Origin: Cladosporium sp. IMV 00045
Taxonomy: Eukaryota > Ascomycota > Dothideomycetes > Cladosporiales > Cladosporiaceae
DNA length: 51,677 bases
Reading direction: 5' to 3'
NCBI GenBank assembly: GCA_001931905.2
Contig: MSJI02000747.1
Span: 1 to 51,677 of the forward strand
A program made the translations under genes and the position numbers. Positions 1 through 9,573 of the stretch are shown here, piece after piece. The notes beneath the pieces were generated by a model that saw only the letters and a program-made list of their open reading frames with translations, made no database searches and was not told the origin of the DNA. Position 1 is the stretch's first letter. Every line of letters begins with the position of its first letter.

Positions 1-1
1 A

Positions 2-892
2 TACAGCAATGCCTGGTTCTCAGACAACGGTCGCGTATCAGCAACAGCTATCGCATCGCTGGCAAATCCTCTTGGTGCAGCCATAGGCCAGCTTGTTGGA
101 CCGTTCTGGGCTACCGATGCTGCCAGCATTCCCAGCATGGTTCTCTACATTTCCGCCATCAGCACTGCAGCCTCTTTGCCGGCATTCATCATCCCATCAT
201 CTCCGCCGACACCTCCATCTGCCATGGCCATCGACGAGAAACTCGATCTCCGACATGCTCTCCATGAGCTCCCTCGCAACGCTTCTTTCTACCTGATAGC
301 CATACCTTTCGCGGTTTATGTCGGCTTCTTCAACGCAGCATCGTCGCTCATCAACCAAATGTTCGAACCCTATGGCTTCAGCGAAGACGATGCAGGAATC
401 GCAGGTGCTCTCCTCATAGTCGTCGGTCTGGTCGCATCGGCGATAGTCTCACCCTACGTCGACAAGACCAAGCGTTACTTGCCTGTCATCAAGGCGATCG
501 TTCCGCTCATCGCAACTTGTTATTTACTTCTGATTTGGATGCCTCAGACACGCTCGTTGCCTGGTCCGTACGTTGTTTGCGCTCTGCTGGGTGCTACATC
601 GTTTTCTTTGCTGCCATGTGCGCTGGAGTACTTGGTGTTGATCACGCATCCCGTGAGCCCAGAAATCTCTTCGACTGTATGCTGGAGTGCCGGGCAGCTT
701 CTCGGCGCCGTGTTCATCATCGTTATGGACGCACTGAAAGGTGGCTTACCGAATGAGCCAGAAGGCAGCATGAAACGTGGGCTTATTTTTCAGGCAACTA
801 TCGCCTGGGTCGTTGTACCGCTACCACTTCTGCTTGGGTTCTGGCGTTTTCAGCATGTTGGGCTTCGTCGATTGAATAGTGCAGAGGTCTGA
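2..892 (+). CDS. MFS transporter, FLVCR-like, C-terminal part (5' truncated by window edge)
   Basis: The reading frame is open from base 2, so the gene starts outside the window; 296 C-terminal residues are visible. The frame runs through a segment reading WFSDNGRVSATAIASLANPL and GAAIGQLVGPF, the Asn-Pro/Gly-rich helix typical of the FLVCR/DIRC2 branch of the major facilitator superfamily. A loop rich in Pro follows, then six hydrophobic segments, including FYLIAIPFAVYVGFFNAASS, the amphipathic NQMFEPYGFSEDDAG stretch, and SPYVDKTKRYLP, a motif-A-like cytoplasmic loop. The protein should be an integral membrane transporter. FLVCR relatives in animals move haem, choline or ethanolamine, but the fungal substrate is not known and cannot be read from sequence. 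The stop at 890-892 is followed by unremarkable AT-richer DNA. Confidence 0.82.
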   Translation, partial: YSNAWFSDNGRVSATAIASLANPLGAAIGQLVGPFWATDAASIPSMVLYISAISTAASLPAFIIPSSPPTPPSAMAIDEKLDLRHALHELPRNASFYLIAIPFAVYVGFFNAASSLINQMFEPYGFSEDDAGIAGALLIVVGLVASAIVSPYVDKTKRYLPVIKAIVPLIATCYLLLIWMPQTRSLPGPYVVCALLGATSFSLLPCALEYLVLITHPVSPEISSTVCWSAGQLLGAVFIIVMDALKGGLPNEPEGSMKRGLIFQATIAWVVVPLPLLLGFWRFQHVGLRRLNSAEV

Positions 893-1811
893 TAGGTCAG
901 GTAGCTCTGATTAACAATGATCTCTGGTGTTACGATTTCCAGGCGTTCGGTTCATCTCCAGTTTGCCATTCTTCCCGATGCAGCTCATGGTGATCGTGAA
1001 CAACACGATGATGTTGTTGCACAAGGCGTAGTTGCCAAGCCTGCGTTCCTTTAACTACGCCACAGCTGCGCCAGTAGTACACGTCGTTCTTCCATATCGT
1101 CGCCTTGCAAGGGAATGTTATGCCACGGTGCCACAGTGACACTCATTGTTTGCTCTGTGAGGCTTGCATTGATGCTGGGCTCTAGACCATGAATGACCAT
1201 CACGCGGTGACGTCTGAGATAAGGCTAGTAAGGCGGTCAGAGTTCATGCATCGTGTTGCAGTAGTAGCAGACGCTAGAAAGAAGTAGTTCGTACTCTTTC
1301 TGCATTGTTGCAGCCGTCCAAATAGCGTGAGATGCTACCGGTCGGTGATTCTCCAGTCGGCCTGGTCGTCTGGAGTTTTTAGTGGAGAAGGCGGCTGAGA
1401 AGGCGCGACAGCCGCGAAGAGCGCAAGTTGGCTGGTCCTTGTCGACTGTGTTTGGCGATGGCCTTCAAAACAACCCACCATATTAACTGGACGATAGTCT
1501 CATCAGGCGTGAGCTGTCCAGCATGAGCGAGACTACAATGCAAGGCGAAACTTGTCCCACGTACATGGTGAGGCCACGCCGTGGGTCTCGAAGCTACACG
1601 CGGCGAAAGGTCAGTTTTGCAGCAATCATCAGAGTGAATAAGAGAGGACGTCTCGCCACTTTGCACCTTCTGCATGCATGAAATCTCCCCTTCTCCTGCT
1701 TCCTAATCTATTTTTGCCGCATCTGAGCAAGGCATTGAGGCATCTGCAATCCTTGATTGGGCGAAGAGCTGAGCCACTCGGCTTGACGAAACAACCCTGG
1801 GCGGGCATCAC
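893..1811. other. intergenic, no gene seen
   Basis: This stretch lies between the MFS gene and the lipase gene. Short open frames exist on both strands, but none shows a recognisable domain, a plausible splice chain or coding-like composition. It probably holds the 3' UTR of the transporter and the promoter and 5' UTR of the lipase. Confidence 0.6.
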
Positions 1812-3557
1812 ATGATGTTCGAACCACGAGAAACGCGCCTAGAGCTCGGTTCCTCGACGTCCGGCAGGTCTATCTGCTCCAAATACTTCTCACGAAAGCG
1901 ACGACAACGTCCAGACGGTGATGCATTGGCATACGGATACATCCATCCACAACACCTCGCCAAGTCCAAGTACAAGCGCACGTCGAGCCCGCCGCCGCCA
2001 CCTTACACAATGTACGGCCAACAACAATACGGCCAGCCTCCACCACCGCGATTCTACCAGCATGCTTTCGCTTCACAATCTGATGTCACTTCATTACCGC
2101 CTCGAAACCGACCCTATCGGCGTCCTCAGGTGTGGAACTCGACTTCAACGCTCAATCTCCGGCCGCAGCATATCGAAAGAGTCGACCAAGCCTGGCAAAG
2201 CACTCCTCACCTAGAAACTCCACCACCAAAACCTCCAAGGCCGGATCAAAAGCATGTCCACTTTGGCCGCAGACCAGAATCGAAAACCAAGAATTCACGC
2301 CCACCACCTGGAGATCCTGCTGCGTCCACGATGGGTGGCTTCTGGGCGGATCTTGACCCACGCGAGACATCTCACACATCACCCAACGAGATGCTTTGGC
2401 TGGAGGCTTTTTATCGTGAACTCAACATAGTTGAGCAGGACCAGCAGGATGAGCACCCAGAAGGCGAACGCTCCGTAAGACGCGACGACTCCACCGGACG
2501 GAAAAGCAGACCCGGCCTCATAGATTACCGCAAAACTTGGATGTTCGCCAACTCACGCCTCCCTCCACATCAGCCTCCGTACAAGGCCTTCTTTGAGACC
2601 TGGCGGCTCATTTGCAGAGCTGCGCGCGCCTCGTCGCAAGTGTATGAACGGCCGAAAGGCGACCAGCGAGAGCATTTTGTCGCTGCTGATCGGCGACATC
2701 GAACTAAAGCAATGGTGCTCAAAAGCACGCCTCTCGATGATCAGAACCTTATAATATTTTCCATCCGTGGGAGCCAAATCAATTACACCGACTGGGACAT
2801 AAACCTACACCCGGCTCCTGCCGCACCGGAAGGGTTCCTGGATGACGGGACCAACGCTTGTCACTCAGGTTTCCTTAAAGTAGCCAAAGCAATGGTCCCT
2901 CCAGTCGCTGCGAGGCTACGACAGCTCCTCGAACAGGACCCGTCCCGGTGCGCGAGCTCTCTGTTGATCACCGGTCATTCCGCAGGCGGTGCTGTGGCGA
3001 GTTTGCTTTATATGCACATGCTTGCCACCACAGTAGAGTCGGAGCTGAACGTTCTCACCGGTTGCTTCAAGCGAGTCCACTGTATCACCTTCGGTGTGCC
3101 ACCCGTGTCATTCCTGCCGCTGGAGAGGCCATCGAACAAGAGCCTTTTCCTTTCGTTCGCCAATGAAGGAGATCTGGTGGTGCGTGCCGACAAGGCGTAT
3201 CTGCTGTCCCTCGCGAAGATTCTTGCGGGATCCAAAGGAAGCAACGGCGATTCCAAGCCCTCTCTAGCAAAGAAGGCATCCCATGCCGTGCTGAAGTCGG
3301 CAAAGTCGGAGAAAGAGACGAGCAGAGCGCCGTATTGGCCAGTCCCGGAGGCGCCGCTTTCGAATGCTGGAAGGCTTGTGATTTTGCGTGAGAAACCTGG
3401 TTCGTCAAGGTCTAATTCTGTCGAAGCGGTGACGACGAGCGATGAGAAACTGCGTGACGTTGTTTTTGGAGACCCAGCCATGCATTCTATGGCACTTTAT
3501 CAGCAGAGAGTTGAGACGCTGGCTTTTGCTGCGATGCTGGGTGATGACGGATCATGA
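1812..3557 (+). CDS. class 3 (alpha/beta-hydrolase) lipase-domain protein
   Basis: A 581-residue intronless frame. The C-terminal two thirds is a class 3 lipase fold: an oxyanion-region strand ending FSIRGSQ near residue 320, a conserved ACHSGF turn, then the nucleophile elbow ITGHSAGGAVAS with Ser390. A candidate acid is Asp454 in FANEGDLVVRAD, and a candidate His is His558 in FGDPAMHSMALYQQRVE. Together these give a complete Ser-Asp-His triad in the usual order. The first ~170 residues are Pro/Gln/Tyr-rich and look disordered, with no signal peptide, so a cytoplasmic or membrane-peripheral enzyme is more likely than a secreted one. The start is the first ATG of a double ATG; a later Met near residue 67 (MYGQQQYG) is an alternative because the N-terminal part has no fold to check against. 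The acyl substrate is unknown. Confidence 0.85.
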   Translation: MMFEPRETRLELGSSTSGRSICSKYFSRKRRQRPDGDALAYGYIHPQHLAKSKYKRTSSPPPPPYTMYGQQQYGQPPPPRFYQHAFASQSDVTSLPPRNRPYRRPQVWNSTSTLNLRPQHIERVDQAWQSTPHLETPPPKPPRPDQKHVHFGRRPESKTKNSRPPPGDPAASTMGGFWADLDPRETSHTSPNEMLWLEAFYRELNIVEQDQQDEHPEGERSVRRDDSTGRKSRPGLIDYRKTWMFANSRLPPHQPPYKAFFETWRLICRAARASSQVYERPKGDQREHFVAADRRHRTKAMVLKSTPLDDQNLIIFSIRGSQINYTDWDINLHPAPAAPEGFLDDGTNACHSGFLKVAKAMVPPVAARLRQLLEQDPSRCASSLLITGHSAGGAVASLLYMHMLATTVESELNVLTGCFKRVHCITFGVPPVSFLPLERPSNKSLFLSFANEGDLVVRADKAYLLSLAKILAGSKGSNGDSKPSLAKKASHAVLKSAKSEKETSRAPYWPVPEAPLSNAGRLVILREKPGSSRSNSVEAVTTSDEKLRDVVFGDPAMHSMALYQQRVETLAFAAMLGDDGS

Positions 3558-4053
3558 GGGACTGGCGATGTCAATAACGATGCATGTATTTTAACAAACA
3601 GTCATAATGATAATAACATGAGTATCAACGAGTCAAGATATCAGAACCAAAACGTTTGGCCTGCATTGTATCCCTGAGGTTCTAGGCTTCTCTCTATCCT
3701 CAGGGTGGTGAATAATCCCATCCCTCAAACCTTCTCGAAGCTTGTGTCATCAAGCTCGCCGGCCAAGTGGGTCTTCTCGTAATGCTTCGCAGACGCGAGG
3801 ACATCATATCTTCAGACTCCTTCATTCGACAAACACGACGTCTTTATACTGTTGATCTCTTGATCTGACCAGAGCACTAATCCCGTCAATACTCTCAACT
3901 GGACAAGTGCGACTCAGAAGTGGGGTTCTTTCCTTGCCATCGACTCAGCAAGCTTCGTGCCATACTGTAAGCTCAACACAAAACACCTCGGTCGGACGCA
4001 ACACCGCGATACATTCCAATCTCTCTCACATCGGACGGAAACACAACTCTACA
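3558..4053. other. intergenic and 5' leader of the cyclodeaminase-family gene
   Basis: No gene was seen. The last ~150 bases are open in frame with the downstream gene but contain no ATG, so they are read here as 5' UTR. Confidence 0.55.
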
Positions 4054-5496
4054 ATGCCGCTCACCGTGCTCACCGACGACGACGTCAATCGCATTCTCCA
4101 TTCTTTCACCAAAGATGACATCCTCGAGCTTCAGGAATCCCTTGGAGATGCTCTACACTGGTACTCAACGTCAAGCGATGGCGCTGACTGCTGTTCGAAC
4201 TTCCAGCCGGAGAGGACTCATCTCAAGCGCAAAGATGGCTCCACGACCCTTTTCATGCCGGCTAGCGGTCTGACTGGACAAGGGATCAAAGTTGTTAACA
4301 TCAACGCCACCGAGGAGAACTCTTCGTCTCCAGGCCTTCCAAACCTTTCCAGGCTGAGCCTCGATACGCAACATAGCCGTTCAAGCTCAAAGAGCGATGC
4401 AGCTACACCACAGTCCTCGACTTCAGGCTCAACGCCCACTGCCAGGTCCTCTGTTTCATCGTTCCCCAGCGGCGTTAATTCATCAGGCGATAGCGTCGCC
4501 TCTGGTCAAACATCAATCTCGTCGGCTCCCGCTCCTGGCGATCCGCCAAAGAAGCCCGAGTCCTCCATTCGCGGCTCACTCACATTGCTGGACGACCTCG
4601 GTCGCACAACAGGTCTCATCAACGCTGAAGAGGTGACCGCCTTCCGCACCGCCCTTGCCTCGACCATGCTCCTCAAAAAGCGCCAATCTGTGCACGACAT
4701 GACAGTCTTCGGCGGCGGCAAACAAGCCTACTGGCACACCCGCCTGGCCCTCCTGCTCCGCGGCGACGAAATCCACCATCTGAACATCGTAACGCGCAAC
4801 TTCGACACGGCCCGCAACTGCCTCGTGCGTCTGTACAACCCCCTCCCCAACGACCCGGACTACGTCAACCCCATCGGGCAGAAATACAACTCGCGCACGC
4901 AAACCACGATCCTCACACCCGCGCACACGGAGTACCAGCGTCTGCTGAAAGAGTACGTGCGCGCCAGCAACGTCATCTTCTGCACCACGCCTTCGACCTC
5001 CCCCCTCTTCCCCGCGAGCTACCTGATCAACCCGGAAGGCCGCAAGAAGGGCCGCTACATCGCGTGCATCGGCAGCTACAAGCCGCACATGGTCGAGCTG
5101 GACCCGGAAGTGCTGCGGTACGCCGTGGCGCCGCATCACGAGCACCGCCACGTGCATAAGCGGCAGAAGGAGGGCGGCGCTGTCATCGTCGATACTGTCT
5201 CTGGCTGTCTGCGCGAGGCGGGTGAGGTCATTCAGGCGAAGCTGGCGCCGGATCAGATCGTCGAGCTGGGTGAGCTGTTGATGCTGAAGAGGGAGGCGGA
5301 GAGGCAGTGTGCTAAGGGCGAGACGGCGGAGCAGGGCGCGAATTTGCAGGCTGACAAGGGGTTGAAGGAGTGGTTGACGAGGGGGAATGTGATTTTCAAG
5401 TGTGTGGGTATTGGGCTGATGGATGTTGTGGTGGGGAATGAATTGATCAGGATGGCGAGGCAGAGGGGAGTCGGGACGACGATTGAGAACTTTTGA
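4054..5496 (+). CDS. ornithine cyclodeaminase / mu-crystallin family protein
   Basis: A 480-residue protein starting MPLTVLTDDDVNRIL, which matches the usual beginning of this family (a strand followed by a helix that sets the dimer platform). The frame is open further upstream but without an ATG. A basic FQPERTHLKRKDGSTTLFMP segment corresponds to the substrate-side strand. The Rossmann dinucleotide-binding loop is FGGGKQAYWH with the first Gly at residue 220, followed by LNIVTRNFDTARN. Later strands carry the SNVIFCTTPSTSPLFP and YIACIGSYKPHMVEL segments, standard for NAD(P)-binding members. Residues about 100-170 are a Ser/Thr-rich insertion not found in compact bacterial enzymes. The family includes ornithine cyclodeaminase, ketimine reductases and dehydrogenases; which reaction this one performs cannot be read from sequence. 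Confidence 0.85.
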   Translation: MPLTVLTDDDVNRILHSFTKDDILELQESLGDALHWYSTSSDGADCCSNFQPERTHLKRKDGSTTLFMPASGLTGQGIKVVNINATEENSSSPGLPNLSRLSLDTQHSRSSSKSDAATPQSSTSGSTPTARSSVSSFPSGVNSSGDSVASGQTSISSAPAPGDPPKKPESSIRGSLTLLDDLGRTTGLINAEEVTAFRTALASTMLLKKRQSVHDMTVFGGGKQAYWHTRLALLLRGDEIHHLNIVTRNFDTARNCLVRLYNPLPNDPDYVNPIGQKYNSRTQTTILTPAHTEYQRLLKEYVRASNVIFCTTPSTSPLFPASYLINPEGRKKGRYIACIGSYKPHMVELDPEVLRYAVAPHHEHRHVHKRQKEGGAVIVDTVSGCLREAGEVIQAKLAPDQIVELGELLMLKREAERQCAKGETAEQGANLQADKGLKEWLTRGNVIFKCVGIGLMDVVVGNELIRMARQRGVGTTIENF

Positions 5497-5956
5497 GTGG
5501 GCGTGAGGTGGTGATGGTCGCTTGGTCTGTGATTTTGTTCTGCTTTTGTTACGAGCTTTGAGTTTTAGAGGTGTTGTATCAAGATGGCCGGCCGGTCTTC
5601 AACATCTGAGTGAAGGTGATGATGCACACGCTTCCTGGCCTGAATTAATTCTGAATTCATTTACAATTTCCTTCATTCGAGAGCGCCAGCCCACAAACCT
5701 CGCCATGCTATTCTCACAGGGTATATCTCCTCAGCACAAGCACTCGTGCTCTTTCTCTATCGTACAAAGGTGCGCCTAGTAAATGCAACGCCCAACTCCG
5801 AGTGACTTCGTCTGCCTGCCAGCCGAGACGCTCTTTCAACGATTTTCCCGACACACTCATCAAATGAGAGGCGACACTTTCTTTCTCGTGTCCCCGGGCC
5901 GGGCGTGTATTCCATGGCAATGTTTGCCTCTCATTCCGTCCTCAGCTTCTCGCCGC
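5497..5956. other. tail-to-tail intergenic region
   Basis: Lies between the stop of the cyclodeaminase-family gene and the stop of the mL41 gene. No coding sequence was recognised; it probably holds both 3' UTRs. Confidence 0.6.
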
Positions 5957-6349
5957 TCAAGAAACACCACCATCCGCCTTCCATGCCTTGAGGTACTCCT
6001 TGCCATCAATGGCGTCCTTGGACTCGGTGTGATCCCAGTTCTCAGCGACCTTCTCGATACGCTTCGCAACGAAGGGTGTCAACTGTGTTGCTGCGTTAGT
6101 TCCTCGTCGCGCTCTTCACTTGTCTTTCTCGCCCTGTCTCGCAAACAGGAAGCGCCAACTCACGTTGAAATCCGTCAAGTCCGGGCAGACGTATGTGCGC
6201 ACTTTGTTGTAGTTCAGCACGTAGCCTCCGTACTTGGTGTGCGAGCCCATGGAGCCGGTGCGGTTTCCTCTGTAGAAATCCTTGCCGGCTTGCTTGGTGT
6301 TGAGTTGCAGGCGGCGGATGGAGCGGAAGAGGGGCGCGGTGGGACGCAT
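5957..6349 (-). CDS. MRPL27: mitochondrial large-subunit ribosomal protein mL41 (MRPL27)
   Basis: Two exons on the minus strand: exon 1 6349-6164 (62 codons) and exon 2 6082-5957, with an 81-nt intron (6163-6083) that begins GTGAGT and ends CAG at a codon boundary. The spliced product is 103 residues. Exon 1 contains TKQAGKDFYRGNRTGSMG and HTKYGGYVLNYNKVRTYV, closely resembling the mL41 core of yeast Mrpl27 (TKQGNKTMYKGTRASGIG and HTKFGGYVINWKKVRTYV). Exon 2 encodes LTPFVAKRIEKVAENWD and the end of the protein. It is a mitochondrial ribosome subunit made in the cytosol; the basic start (MRPTAPLFRSIRRLQ) can serve as an import signal. It is transcribed divergently from UTP14. The spliced model is not visible as a single open frame, so ORF-only annotation would miss the second exon. 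Confidence 0.92.
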
Positions 6350-6636
6350 GTTGGCGGTTGGATGTCGAAAAGAAAGATCAAATTTGCTTTAACAGGAGTT
6401 GGTCGTGGTGTACCTTGCCTTGTCGTCGCTATTGTAATGCGGACTTCGCCGGGGGAGGGTTGGAGGACATCGCAGGCTGGCACGCGAGTCATGCAGCGGG
6501 AACTTTTTGGGGGAGAAGTTCAAGATTTCGAACTTTCTTCGCCGAGCCGATTGCAGAAGAGAAAGCTCGCTTTTGCTTTCTTCACGACTCTCTTCGCCAC
6601 CACGACAATTTCTCTTACAAGTAGAGTCGTGCAAAA
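6350..6636. promoter_or_regulatory. shared divergent promoter of mL41 and UTP14
   Basis: Only 287 bases separate the two start codons, so both promoters and both 5' UTRs must fit here. The UTP14 side is a pyrimidine-rich tract (about 6560-6615) followed by CAAAAATG at the start. No known ribosome-biogenesis box was identified with certainty. Confidence 0.55.
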
Positions 6637-9573
6637 ATGCCGCCTCGCATAGCACGCTCAAACGCGTCGTCCGCGGCTCCGAAAAATGCCAAAAACAAGA
6701 GCAAAAAGCGCCAGCTCGACGCTTTCGCCATCGCCTCCCACGATGCTCCGGAGAAACTGCAAGTCCGCCAGCACCGCCTGGGCGAGTCTCTAGGCGAACA
6801 CCCTCGCGCGAAGAGGAGACGTCTGCAAGACGACGACGAAGATAGCGCGGGCGAGGAGCGCATCGATAGCGCTCGCATGCGACAGGAGCGGAATGTCGAC
6901 AAGCGCACTGGCACGGGAAGGAAGGGTGGTTTGGATGATGAGGATGTGGAGTTTGGAAGTGACAGTGAGGGGAACGAGTGGACTATGGGTGGTTTGGGCA
7001 GTGATGAGGAGGACGAGGAAATTGATTCAGATGAGGCTTTTGGCGAGAGTGACGAGGAGAGATTCGATGGGTGGACTTTCCGTGGCAGCAAAAGCGATAA
7101 GAACAAGCCCAAGAAAAAGGCAGCGAAAAAGCCAAAGCTCGACGAAGATGGTGATCTTGACTTGAACGAAGAAGAGGAAGAGGAGGAAGAGGAGTCCGAC
7201 TCTGATTTTGGCGATGAGGGTGTTGATCTGGCTACGATGCTGGACAACTACGATGAGGAAAACCTCGGTGGAAAGGACAAAACAAAGCAAGATATGGGCG
7301 AGGAGAGCGCTAGCGACGAGGAAAGCTCGGAGGGCGACGATGAGCAATCTGAGAGCTCCTCGGATGAAGACGAAGACGAGCCCGAAGATGACGAGCGTCA
7401 CGCCAGATTGCAGGACTTCGTAGAGGCTTTGGACTCCAAGCCAGCTGACGAAAGAGAGCGCATCGCATCGGGTGAGGACGGTGGTTTGACAGTGGACGAC
7501 CTTCTAGCAGACGCCGACCTGGACAAGGCTACTATGGCTACGTTCAAACCGAAGCGCAAGTCGAAAGCACCTCAAACTCTCGCCGCTCCTCTTCCCAAGC
7601 GCCAACAAGACAAGATCGATCGTGAGATCGCTACGCAAAAGGCGAACGAGCAGCTCGACCGATGGCGAGACACCGTCATGCAGAACCGTCGTGCAGAGTT
7701 CCTCAGCTTCCCACTGAAGCGTTCCGATGACAACATGCCCGTCGGTAAGGAAAAGTTCACCACAACGGCAGAGGAGAAGCCGCGCACCGAGCTGGAGGAG
7801 AGCATTCAGAAGATTATGGAAGAGAGTGGCATGGCATCTAAAAAGGATGGTCCTGGCAAGGTCGACGATGCCGAGCAGGACTTGCTGAAAGCTGAAGAGC
7901 TCGCCACGAACAAGATGCCTGTTGAAGAAGTCTTGAAAAGGCGCGCGGAGTTGCGACGAAACCGTGAGCTTCTCTTCCGCGAAGAGGCAAAGGCTAAGCG
8001 CATTTCCAAGATCAAATCAAAGTCTTACCGCCGTGTGCACCGCAAGGAGCGCGAACGACAGGCTGAGAAGGAGCGTGCTTTGCTCGACCCGGAAGGCTTG
8101 GGCGTTCCGATGGATGAGGATGAGAAGGAGGCTGCCGACCGTCGCCGGGCTGAGGCCAGAATGGGTGCGAAGCACAAGGATTCGAAGTGGGCGAAGAGCC
8201 TCAAAGCCACAAACCGCGATGTCTGGGATGAGGGCGCCAGAGAGAGCGCGATCGAGCAGGCCAGGAGGCAAGAGGAGCTAAAGAAGAGGGTCGCTGGTCA
8301 AGATGTCAGCGATGGCTCGAGCGACGGCATGTCTTCTGATGAGGACGATGAGTCGGATGGCGACGACAACTCGCGCAATCTGAAGAAACTGGAAAGGCTG
8401 CGCAAGGAAGCAGAGGCTCCTGAGAAGGGCATTGGCTCCATGAAGTTCATGAAAGACGCAGATGCGCGAAAGCGCGCCAGAAATGAGGAGGCTCTCGATG
8501 AGCTCCGCAGAGAAATGGGCGGTGCACAGGGTGACGAAGAGATAGAGGAGGAAGGCTTAGGCAGAGCCATCTTCGGTCCGGCCTCGAAGGAGAACGAGAA
8601 GCCTGCTCCCAAGCCCAAGCGCCCTGAGATGGAGGAGGGAGACTCCTCGGAGGACGAGGACCACAAGCCTACTGACGCCGAGAAGCCGGAAGCTTCAGAG
8701 AAGCAGCAAGATCGCAGACAACCAAAGGGCAATCTCAAGAAGAGCGACAAGGCGAGCGGTCCGCTTGCAAAGGCACAAGCCAAAGACCGCCGAGCGAAGG
8801 AGGACTTAGAGGAGCCAACAGACGAGTCAAACCCCTGGCTCGCCGGGCCTACCAAGACGAAGAAGTCAAATGCAGACAAGCAATCGCAGAGAGAAGACGA
8901 CGCCACTCTCATCTCTCTCAACAAGCCCAGTAAACCCGAGCCCAAGCAAAAGAACAGCAAATCTTCCAAAGCCGACAAGCCCGACACCACCGCCCCCTCC
9001 ACCAACGGCTGGCAAACAGTCACCTACAACAATGACGACTCCGCCTCCGACGCCGAGCCCGAAGGAGAAGGCCAACCCATGCTCTCGGCCGCCGACCAGA
9101 AAGCCGCGCTGTACGCCCGCGCCTTCGCCGGCGACGACGTGCAAGCCGCCTTCGACGCCGAGAAAGCGGACCAAGCAGCCTCCGAAGACGAAAAGGAAGT
9201 CTCCACCGCCATGCCCGGCTGGGGAAGCTGGGCGGGCGCCGGCCTCTCCAAGAGCGCGAAGAAGACCGCCGCCCGCGCGCGCCACAACCCGCTGCACAAG
9301 ACCAAGCTGCCCGGCGGCGTCAAGCAGGATGCGCGCAAGGACCGCAAGCTCGACAACGTCATCGTCAGCGAGAAGAGCGACCGCAAGGGCAAGAAGTACC
9401 TCGCGCCCATCTTGCCGCATGGCTTCGAGAAGGGCGAGGAGTATGAGCGCTCGCTGCGCCAGCCTATTGGCAAGGAGTGGGGGACGAAGGAGGTTGTGCA
9501 GAGGAATACGAGGCCGAGGGTTGTTACGAAGCCAGGCAAGATTATTGAGGCGATGGAGAGGCCGATGGTCTAG
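6637..9573 (+). CDS. UTP14: UTP14, small-subunit processome component
   Basis: An intronless 978-residue protein with the layout of Utp14. The N-terminal third is very acidic, with long Asp/Glu runs around residues 95-265. A basic-helical core follows with PLPKRQQDKIDREIATQKA, ELRRNRELLFREEAKAKR and KIKSKSYRRVHRKERER, the signature region of the family. The tail contains PGWGSWAGAG, NVIVSEKSDRKGKKYLAP and LPHGFEKGEEYERSL, the conserved C-terminal block. Utp14 works in the nucleolus, where it binds pre-18S rRNA and U3 snoRNP and activates the DEAH helicase Dhr1 during 40S assembly. The start is the first ATG after the divergent promoter. Composition is normal for neighbouring genes and no break was seen. 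The length is somewhat above yeast Utp14 because of the extended acidic and Lys/Glu-rich linkers. Confidence 0.95.
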   Translation: MPPRIARSNASSAAPKNAKNKSKKRQLDAFAIASHDAPEKLQVRQHRLGESLGEHPRAKRRRLQDDDEDSAGEERIDSARMRQERNVDKRTGTGRKGGLDDEDVEFGSDSEGNEWTMGGLGSDEEDEEIDSDEAFGESDEERFDGWTFRGSKSDKNKPKKKAAKKPKLDEDGDLDLNEEEEEEEEESDSDFGDEGVDLATMLDNYDEENLGGKDKTKQDMGEESASDEESSEGDDEQSESSSDEDEDEPEDDERHARLQDFVEALDSKPADERERIASGEDGGLTVDDLLADADLDKATMATFKPKRKSKAPQTLAAPLPKRQQDKIDREIATQKANEQLDRWRDTVMQNRRAEFLSFPLKRSDDNMPVGKEKFTTTAEEKPRTELEESIQKIMEESGMASKKDGPGKVDDAEQDLLKAEELATNKMPVEEVLKRRAELRRNRELLFREEAKAKRISKIKSKSYRRVHRKERERQAEKERALLDPEGLGVPMDEDEKEAADRRRAEARMGAKHKDSKWAKSLKATNRDVWDEGARESAIEQARRQEELKKRVAGQDVSDGSSDGMSSDEDDESDGDDNSRNLKKLERLRKEAEAPEKGIGSMKFMKDADARKRARNEEALDELRREMGGAQGDEEIEEEGLGRAIFGPASKENEKPAPKPKRPEMEEGDSSEDEDHKPTDAEKPEASEKQQDRRQPKGNLKKSDKASGPLAKAQAKDRRAKEDLEEPTDESNPWLAGPTKTKKSNADKQSQREDDATLISLNKPSKPEPKQKNSKSSKADKPDTTAPSTNGWQTVTYNNDDSASDAEPEGEGQPMLSAADQKAALYARAFAGDDVQAAFDAEKADQAASEDEKEVSTAMPGWGSWAGAGLSKSAKKTAARARHNPLHKTKLPGGVKQDARKDRKLDNVIVSEKSDRKGKKYLAPILPHGFEKGEEYERSLRQPIGKEWGTKEVVQRNTRPRVVTKPGKIIEAMERPMV

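Noticed and set aside
8298..9420. Long minus-strand frames opposite UTP14 (for example 8298-9023 and 8866-9420)
   Set aside because: Mirror images of a highly biased Glu/Lys/Asp coding sequence, giving artificial Ser/Leu/Phe or Gly/Val-rich products.
6637..9573. Acidic runs in UTP14 as a possible tandem repeat or recombination product
   Set aside because: Acidic low-complexity N-terminal regions are normal for Utp14.
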